Source: Notamacropus eugenii
Taxonomy: Eukaryota; Chordata; Mammalia; Diprotodontia; Macropodidae
DNA: 64,000 nucleotides
Assembly (NCBI RefSeq): GCF_028372415.1
Contig: NC_092878.1
Coordinates: forward strand, 31,649,903 to 31,713,902
Direction: 5' to 3'
How positions within the stretch are numbered: the stretch's first letter is position 1; each line of letters opens with the position of its first letter. Below the pieces are notes generated by a model. That model searched no databases. It was not told the DNA's origin and saw nothing but the letters and a program-made list of their open reading frames with translations. Both the position numbers and the translations under genes were made by a program. Shown piece by piece: positions 56,901 to 64,000 of this stretch.

Positions 56901-57159
56901 ATGCCCTGGGATGGGGAACATTCTCTCCAAAGGAAAAAAAAAGAGGCACAAAGTTGGCACTTTTCTCATTTAACAAGAGAATATGTCAGGAAGTAACAGA
57001 AAGGTAAATGAACCCAGGTAATCAACAAATTGAGAATCACATGTGGTCCAAACTACACATAAACAAAGAATCTCCTCTCTAACATTCCCACAACTAATCA
57101 CCCAAAGTCTGCTTTTAAAATCTCTAGAAAAGAAGAACCCATTTTTTTATCCACTTCTG

Positions 57160-57400
57160 AATAACCCTGATTGTATAAGAAAGTTATTCCTTATGTTGAG
57201 CCAAAATTTGCCTCTCTTACACTGGTTAATTATTGCTACCAGTTCTGCCTATGAAAGCCAAAGGGAACATTCTAATCCCCTTTCCATTTGATTTCCCTTC
57301 AAATACTTCAAGACTGACTGCTCTCCTCCAGGCTAAACATGCTAAATTCCTTCCACTAATGCTTGCTCGGCATCATCTCTATACTGTAGAGCTGCAATGA
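57160..57400 (-). mobile_element. L3/CR1-type LINE fragment, minus strand
   Basis: Antisense L3 wording: CCCCTTTCCATTTGATTTCC, TCAAATACTTCAAGACTG, CTCCTCCAGGCTAAACATGC. Confidence 0.7.
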
Positions 57401-59035
57401 CCCTCCATCATACCATCTGCTCCCCTGGATCTACTGAATGATAAATGAGAGCTGGCAATGCTTCAGGTAACTGTTTAGATAGACTGCCTGAGACTAATCA
57501 CAACTCAGAATGGCTAAATAAACTTATTGAGTTTTCTATGCAACATTCACTTTGGGCAGGCTAACAGGTAGTACAGCTTTTTAAGACTGGTAAGTGTTTC
57601 ACATTTTGTAACTTTTTTTTACAGGATCCTACATGATCCAATCATTATATATTGTTAAGTACAGAAGAAAGTGATATTTTAAAGCTTCAGATAAATAGAT
57701 ATCTATATGTAGATGTATATCTAGATGTACATATATTTTGGGTGTATGTGTTGGGAGGGAAGGGAAGGAGGAAGGGATTAAGAGGGGAGAGGAAAAGGAG
57801 GAGAAGGAGAGAGGGAGAGAGACAGACAAGGATGACAGGATTTTTTAAAAAGGGGATTAGTGTTAGCACAGCAAAAAAAAATAGTGCAACTGAGCTAGAG
57901 GGGAGAAAAGTCAGCAACTGCAATTCAATATCCTTGAAGGATACACTAAGCCCTTATCAAAACTAGAGTTTCTTGAAACCAGTACACAGGAGCAAGAAGC
58001 AGCAAAATTTGCATTGTTGGTGTTTGAAAGATGACTATCACCGTACAGTATTTCCCATGCCAAACATTGCAGTGCTTTTAGGAAGAAGAAAGGAGTAGTG
58101 GGGGCATTAGGAGGAGTATGGGATTGGATATCCCTGAGTGTTTTGTCTTTTGTGTCTTTGGGAATATTTCTTCCGTATGTTCCCCTGGAGGGGTCTTCTT
58201 ATGTGCTGAACTATGAAGACAAGCTATCTCAGGGTTTGTGCACAGGGAACACCAAAAGGGCTTGCTACAATGGATCTGTGTCACCAAATCAGGAAAGACT
58301 GTCTCAGTGCCTTCTGAACTCCCTCCTCTTTAGGGAGTTTTGAGATCCTGACAATGAGGACAATGAGGAAACAATGATGATTAGCATGCAATTAGTACTT
58401 ACTTTTATGGAGAATTTAAACAATATATTTAATGGGTCATACAAGACATCAAGAGGGAAACATGAAAATTTTAATTAAAACCATGCTCTAAATATCCTGT
58501 TGCTCTTCTACATATTTGTTTATTTCTCCCTAGGATTGATTTGTTAAGAGCTTTGGAATTACCAGGGGGAAAGCTTTTGGGGATGTTTGAAACCCATGAT
58601 TCAAAACAGGGAGAGACACTTGGGTGATGGAACTGGCTATGACATCAGAGGTAACTCAGTCACTCTTCATGCCATTTGCTTAAAGTCATTGGCTCTGCCC
58701 TTTATGGAGATGCTGAGAAACTTTCCGAGGTTTTTAATTCCCCCTTATCCTTTAAGCTTTTTACAAGACTCGTTCTGAGTGAGGGTAAAACTGATACTAA
58801 AAATAAATTTATTTTCTCATGGTAGTAAGGATCCCCAACCTCTTTCCTGCCAAATGGAAGGGAGATTTTGATGACAGACAAGCCAAAATGGTTCTACTAA
58901 GAGACTGACAAGTTCATAGTTCTCAGGTTATTTCTCTTCCACAAGAGTTCAATAAAATTAAATATACCTATAAAGACAAAAGGAAAAAAAGGAATGAATC
59001 TAATTCTTTAACACAAAATGTTCAGTCTAGCATTT
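57401..59035. other. Presumed SCG5 intron, with a purine-rich tract
   Basis: 57745-57835 is GGA-rich. The rest (57840-59035) is unassigned and shows no exon. Confidence 0.4.
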
Positions 59036-59187
59036 TAGAGGCTTCCAGAGACTCCCAACTACCTTTCTAGTTTTATTTTATATTGCTTTCTTTCATGAAT
59101 TCTCCATTACATTCAAACTGGCCTTCTACCTGGTCCTGGTATATAACATTCCATCTCCTGCCTCCTTCTCTTTGCACAGATGGCCCC

Positions 59188-59687
59188 TGTTAAGGGGTCT
59201 CTGAACTTGTCTTTTTGAGTTGCCATATTTTCCAGAAATACTGAACCCAGAACATGCAGGAGGCTCTGAATGTGTCAAGCCTGAAGCTTCCCCTGAGCTT
59301 ACGTAATTTGTTGTTGCACCCCAAACTGGACTCCTTGTGTCCTTGAGAGTCAAGACAGGCGCCAGCCAGTCTGTGCCAGGCTGGGATAATGCTTGTGCAG
59401 CTGGGGTCCTTTACAGATAAACAGATCCTCCTATCTTCATAGTCTAGCAGTTCCCAAGGGAAAAGACTGAGGTTTTTTGCCCACCTTGCTCCTCCTCATG
59501 GGGAGTGGTTTTGTCTTTTTCCACCTTTGCTGTTCTCCCTTTCATGTCATTCTCTTTCCTGGTGTCCCCTCCTCCCTTTGTCCTGTTTTTGTAAAAATGT
59601 AAACTTCTGTAAAGACTGGGAACCCTATGGGTTACACATGCATGTTCATTTTCTTTTCACGTTGTCTTGTGACAGCGATTGCCTGTT
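59188..59687. mobile_element. Possible solo LTR inside L2
   Basis: A 500-base block that interrupts L2 text cleanly. It begins TGTTAA and ends TTGACA, the TG...CA form with short inverted ends expected of an LTR. Family unknown; target duplication not clear. It looks like an old fossil with no coding content. Confidence 0.4.
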
Positions 59688-59814
59688 GACACCTTCCATG
59701 TTTGGAATGTACTCTCTCCTCGCCTGTGCCTCTTGGAATTCCTAACTTCCTTCAAAATATCACAGAAATAATATCTCCCATTTAAGGCCTTTCCTCAACC
59801 ATCCAGTTGTTAAC

Positions 59815-60055
59815 TAGATGTGATGGCACAATGTACAAAATGCTGAACTGAACTTTGAAACAGGAAGACCTGAGTTCCAATCCTGCCCTAGATACTCGAT
59901 ACCTATGTAGCTCTGATTCAGCTTTCCCCTCTCTTCCACTTCCTCAGTTTTCTCATTTGTAAAATTGCACCTAGTGATTGCACCCACCACACAAAGCTGT
60001 TATAAAGATCAAATGAGGAAATACATATTTAAAGAGCTATGCAAACCTGAAAGCA
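59815..60055 (+). repeat. MIR SINE inside L2
   Basis: GGAAGACCTGAGTTCCAATC, TTTTCTCATTTGTAAAATTG and TAAAGATCAAATGAGGAAAT. Confidence 0.65.
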
Positions 60056-60177
60056 AAAAAAAAAACAAACCAACCCCAAGCTCTGTTAGAGCTCCTTCCT
60101 TCCTGAAATTAGTTTGCACAAGCTTTTAAATACTTAGTATCTGTGTGTGTATGTCATATTCTTCCAAAAAAAAATGA

Positions 60178-60296
60178 ATTTTTTTTAATTAAATTATTTT
60201 GTTACATTTTAAAGTTCAGGACTGTCTCCTGCCCTCCCTCCCTACCACACACTAAAGAAAGTCACCCTTTTATCTATCTATCTATCTACATATATG
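60178..60296 (-). mobile_element. LINE-1 3' end, 117 bases, minus strand
   Basis: T-rich start followed by CAGGACTGTCTCCTGCCCTC and TAAAGAAAGTCACCC. It is about 97% identical to 62032-62150, the 3' end of a longer antisense L1. Confidence 0.75.
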
Positions 60297-60485
60297 CAGG
60301 ACTACATTTGTATCCTCAGTACCTATTAGGCACTTAATAGACATCTGCTGAATTGAACTGGAGTGGCATTGAATAAGGTCACATTTATAAATACTGTTAC
60401 ATAAGAAAGCTGATAATGATCCACCAAAATAAAAATTACTGTATACAGATTTGTTGTTGTTGTAGATAGCTAGATATAATAAATA

Positions 60486-60522
60486 AAATACATAAGCATA
60501 CACACACACGTGTGTGTGTGAT
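60486..60522. repeat. Palindromic (CA)n(TG)n
   Basis: ACACACACACGTGTGTGTGT is a perfect 20-base inverted repeat with no spacer. Confidence 0.9.
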
Positions 60523-60684
60523 ATATCTATCCAAAACATTTCAGTAGAACTAGGGCATGTATTTGGAGAGAGAGTGATTGTTTGAATTGAAGGCAAGTAA
60601 TTCATTGGTGGCCCAATATACCGGTACTTTCTTTCAATTCAGGGGTTTGAGACTGAGAGACCATTCATACAATAACTTTCTTTA

Positions 60685-60960
60685 TATTTGCAGTTTTCAG
60701 ATGGTTTGACATACACTGTCTCAATGAATCATCATGATAACCCCGGGAGGTAAGCAAGGTAGGTATCGTAATCCCTATTTTACAGCTAAGGGTACTGAGG
60801 CTCAGGGAAGTTAAATAACTTGCCAAAGGGTTAAGCAGACAGTAAATGGCAGATCCAGACTAGAAGGTAGGGCAGTTGCCTCTGAATCCAGTGCTCTTAT
60901 CATTACACTAGGATGCTGCATGACAATATTCAATCTGAGGTCCTTCCCAGCTCTAGTTCT
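60685..60960 (+). repeat. MIR SINE
   Basis: ATAACCCCGGGAGGTAAGC, CTATTTTACAGCTAAGGGTA, ACTGAGGCTCAGGGAAGTTA and AATCCAGTGCTCTTATCATT. Confidence 0.85.
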
Positions 60961-62030
60961 AGGGTCCTATGACCTGGACCTTTCAATTGGGACACTTTTA
61001 ATTATCATCTCATTTATTCCCACTGTAACCTAGTAGATAATGGAAACATTCACCTCCCACTGAGGACCCATAATAGGAAAAGACCAATCTAAAGTATAAG
61101 CAGAGGCCCTAAGCAGAGGCCAAGCTGTCTTTCACAGGGCTGGCTAGCTGGGAAAAACTCTAAAACCAGCTATTCCTCCCTTGAGTACCATTGTAAGAAC
61201 CCTGCTCCCTCTGGCATCAGATCTTCAAGGATGCTGTATCAATCCCACTGAGTCACATCATCAGCCAGAGGGTATCCTATGTTTTCAGTGTCTTTCTTTC
61301 CATCCAAACTTAGCAACAACATAACTCTCAGAAACCTGCTCTCTGTTGTGACATTATGCAGTTGCATATTTTTAACTAAAAAGGCACATTTCTTCTGATG
61401 TGTTGACTAATAGATGTGATAGCTCCTCCTACTTAACTCAAAGCTTTAACCAGGCTAAAATTCACTTCTTTAAAAAGCCTACAAGGAATAATAAAAATTT
61501 CCGACACAGAATAAGGGAGAAGCTTTCAGTGAGATGAGTGGTTCAACATCCCTCAATGGCACCATGTAGACAGCAGCCTAGGGTGCCTATACCTGAAGCC
61601 AATCTGGCCTTTTGCATGCTTAGACCCTACCATAGAGCTGCTTTAGCAAAGTCCAACTTGGGAGGCAGGAGGGAAAACCAAACCATTTCCTGACTTCTGT
61701 TAAACATTTCATCCTTGTCACTACCATCACACCAAGAATACTAATAAAGCAGTGGCCTAGGCATAGGGTAATGCCAGGTATTTTAGGAAGCTAGTTAAAA
61801 GGACACAACTTTGTCCTTTTAAAGGACAAAAAGGACATAATGTCATCACAAGGAAATGCCCTGATGAGTCATTAAGAGACAAATGTTTCAGAGGCAAGAA
61901 ACCAGCAGGGAAAACTCTGCTCTCCCAGGGCTTTGCTCTCTTTTCTCCATATTTTAATTTGATATAAAAGAAAAATTTCTGACATTCAGAACCATCCAAA
62001 AGTAGTCCTGCTTCAAAATGCAGGAGAATT
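60961..62030. other. Presumed SCG5 intron, nothing recognised
   Basis: No repeat or exon assigned. Contains a short inverted GTCCTTTTAAAGGAC at about 61813. Confidence 0.35.
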
Positions 62031-62031
62031 T

Positions 62032-62720
62032 TTTTAAATTAAATTATTTTGTTACATTTTAAAGTTCAGGACTGTCTCCTGCCCTCCCTCCCTACCACAC
62101 ACTAAAGAAAGTCACCCTTTTATCTATCTGCCTATCTACATATATGCATATGTATGTATGTACATATACACGTACAAATAAATTCATATATATGTACACA
62201 CACACGCATATATAGATATATAGATATGTAAAATCTAACTATGCAGAATCATTTATGAGCTCTTTCTCTGGAGGTGGTTAGTATCTTTCTTCATAGAGGT
62301 CTTTTGTAGTTGATTTGAGTATCTGTAATACTCAGAATAACTTTCGTCATTCACAGTTATTCTTCGAACAATTATTGCTGTTTCTGCGTACAACATTCTC
62401 TTGCTTCTGTTCACTGAAATCTTTCTATGTTTTTCTAAAAATCAACCTCTCATCATTTCTTACAGTACAGTAGTATTCCATCACAATCATAAACCACAAC
62501 TTGTTTAGCCATTCCCCAACTGCTGGGCATCCCCTCAATTTCCAGTTCTTTGCCACTACAAAGAGAGCTGCTATAAATATTTGGAAACATAGGTTCTTTT
62601 CCTTTTTCCCTGATCACCTTGGGAAACAAAGTAAATAATGGTATTGCTGAGACAAAAGGTATACACAGTTCCATATCTCTTTTGGCATAAAGGAAATTCC
62701 TTTTCATAGAGGTCTTCAAA
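62032..62720 (-). mobile_element. LINE-1 copy, ORF2 C-terminus and 3'UTR, minus strand
   Basis: On the minus strand AAGAACTGGAAATTGAGGG and GGAATGGCTAAACAAGTTG encode KNWKLRG...GEWLNKLW of L1 ORF2, with a frame break. The 3'UTR carries GGTAGGGAGGGAGGGCAGG and ends in A-rich sequence at 62032. The flanks CTTCAAAATGCAGGAGA and CTTCAAATTGAGGCT are a weak possible duplication. A TATC/ACAT satellite (62118-62230) lies inside. Confidence 0.8.
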
Positions 62721-62739
62721 TTGAGGCTATATTACTACC

Positions 62740-62960
62740 TGTCAGAGAAATTGTGGACAGAATTGAGATGGCCTGTATGTCCCTTTCAATTCTGGGATTC
62801 AACATATGAATTAGCTATGGGAATGAGAAAGCCAATTGTTATGTGACTCTCAGTTTCCTTATATATAAAATAAGGATAGATTTAAACTACATACCTCAAG
62901 GTAATGAGATCCCTTTGTGTGCCTTAAGCACCATACAAATATAAGTTGCTAATTTTCCTG
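62740..62960 (+). repeat. MIR SINE, worn
   Basis: CTGTATGTCCCTTTCAATTC and then TGTGACTCTCAGTTTCCTTA and AGCACCATACAAATATAAG. Confidence 0.55.
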
Positions 62961-64000
62961 TCAACTAGCCTAACTGGGCTAGATGAACTTCTAACATTCT
63001 TTCGAGCTTTTAGAATTAAAAAAAAACAAAACAAAACACAATGGCATGATGGAAAAAGAATCTGGATGGAAATTAGGAGATCTAATGATAATGACAACAC
63101 TTTTTCATAGAATCAGTCAACCAGAGCTAGGTGTGAATAAGGACTGGACACCTCCTTAAATCAAAGACATTTCAACTAGATGCTACGAGAAGATGGTTCT
63201 ATTTGAATGAGGGACTTGGCAACACCTTGTGGGACCTACATACTACCAGAGAGTTACTTTAGAACCTGAATACTTGAATATATGACAAGGAAGAAGAGGA
63301 AGAGATAAAAAGGAATCACTTGGACTTGGAGGGAGAAGAACATTTCATCTGTGGCCTAGGTCTCCTCCCACCCCAGCTGAAGGAGTACCCCCCTTCAAGC
63401 TGCAAAAGACCCAAAGATTTTAGATTTTCCACCTTACCACTTACCATCAACATCCTAGAAGTGCCCCAGGATTGGCTGGTGACAACGTCTGTGTTGAAAG
63501 TCAAGGGCAAGACTGAACATGATGAGGAAATAGATTCAAAGGTCTACAAAGATTCCAGCAGAAAAACTATACTTCACCTAAAGGAATCACCTTCAGAATT
63601 ACAGAATTTTCAGGAACTATGAGTTACTCCTTTGCCATGTGTTCTAGAGTCTGAATCTGCTTTGTATCCTGGACTCTGTATGTAGTGATGGAAAAGTGTA
63701 TCGCAGACTTTGGGGGAAGGCTGTTTTCTACCAACTGTTCTTACTATCTACTAACTTTGTAAAAGAAAACCCTTTTTCTAAAAGGGTTAATTAATAACAA
63801 CTGATCATCATGGTAAGAAACATAACAGTAGTGCTCATAAGCCATAGCATTAGAAAACAGCCCCAACACCTTAGGGCTACCCCTAGACTCTGAAAAGCAA
63901 CCTACAGGCACCTTCTGGACCTTTAAGTCAGGGTTGAGAGGGAGCCCCAAGTTTATATGTGCTATGTTATTAAGTCATTTTTCAGTCTTTTTTCAGTCTG
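62961..64000. other. Right edge, nothing recognised
   Basis: No repeat assigned. A 100-codon frame at 63320-63622 starts from TTG, not ATG, and has no domain I recognise. SCG5 5' exons are not seen here. Confidence 0.35.

Larger units (their letters stand above)
59040..60360 (+). repeat. L2 LINE 3' part cut by at least three later insertions
   Basis: L2 wording can be followed through 59040-59187 (TCAAACTGGCCTTCTACCTG, CATCTCCTGCCTCCTTCTC), 59690-59812 (TGGAATGTACTCTCTCCTCG, CCTTTCCTCAACCATCCAG), 60070-60178 (CTTAGTATCTGTGTGTGTAT) and 60297-60360 (TATTAGGCACTTAATAGAC). The gaps hold a possible solo LTR, a MIR-like SINE and an L1 3' end. Confidence 0.65.

Noticed and set aside
63320-63622. 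100-codon frame with a possible alpha-crystallin-like feel (DWLVTTSVLKVKGKTEHDEE)
   Set aside because: It opens with TTG, I could not match it to any family with confidence, and there is no splice or transcript context.
43662-64000. SCG5 exon encoding the signal peptide and the segment before GAHEG
   Set aside because: Looked for antisense versions of HGVMEQLG, VEYPAHQAMNL and SEADIQ; none present, so the exon is taken to be beyond the window.
1-64000. CRISPR arrays, tRNA or rRNA genes, bacterial operons
   Set aside because: The only regular repeats are microsatellites and dispersed transposable elements; nothing with spaced direct repeats or RNA gene structure was seen.

Overview
The window looks like nuclear DNA of a marsupial (metatherian). 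Three things support this. The LINE-1 copies, CORE-SINEs of the MIR/THER type, L2, L3/CR1 and hAT miniature elements are of the kinds I associate with opossum and Australian marsupial genomes. The one host gene present has vertebrate exon-intron structure with very long introns. There is no bacterial-style gene packing. I cannot settle the species. Almost every long open frame here is either a LINE fragment or random intronic sequence.

The host gene is SCG5, which encodes neuroendocrine protein 7B2, the chaperone and inhibitor of prohormone convertase 2. It lies on the minus strand and only its 3' part is in view. Four coding exons can be read, in transcript order: 43661-43512, 37362-37250, 26982-26929 and 21403-21309 (stop). 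A 3' untranslated region runs to a poly(A) signal at 20898-20893. Exon phases join cleanly (1, then 1, then 0, 0). The 5' exons (signal peptide and N-terminal domain) were not found and probably lie beyond the right edge. The last exon appears to lack one base compared with the 7B2 family, which would put the inhibitory C-terminal peptide out of frame.

Region by region. 1-12300 holds intergenic repeats: L2 fragments, hAT miniature elements, and antisense L1 pieces, one covering ORF1 and the ORF2 endonuclease with a hAT element inside it. 12300-16510 holds two head-to-tail 5'-truncated L1 copies; the first has an uninterrupted ORF2 C-terminal frame, and the second carries a processed pseudogene of ERH. 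16510-20870 holds an L1 3' end, L3/CR1 fragments in both orientations and an L1 5'UTR-only fragment. 20870-43661 is the SCG5 3' half, with introns full of MIR/THER, L2, L3 and L1 pieces and one unidentified retroposed insert with clear target-site duplications. 43662-64000 is the presumed upstream SCG5 intron or flank, with composite SINEs, nested L2, a possible solo LTR, long purine tracts, microsatellites and one stretch that reads like a conserved noncoding element.

I found no CRISPR array, tRNA, rRNA or new enzymatic system. The most interesting points are the SCG5 last-exon indel, the orphan retroposed insert next to that exon, the ERH retrocopy, the modular SINEs that share one block, and the L1 5'UTR-only copy. 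Repeat family names come from recognition, not from a database search.
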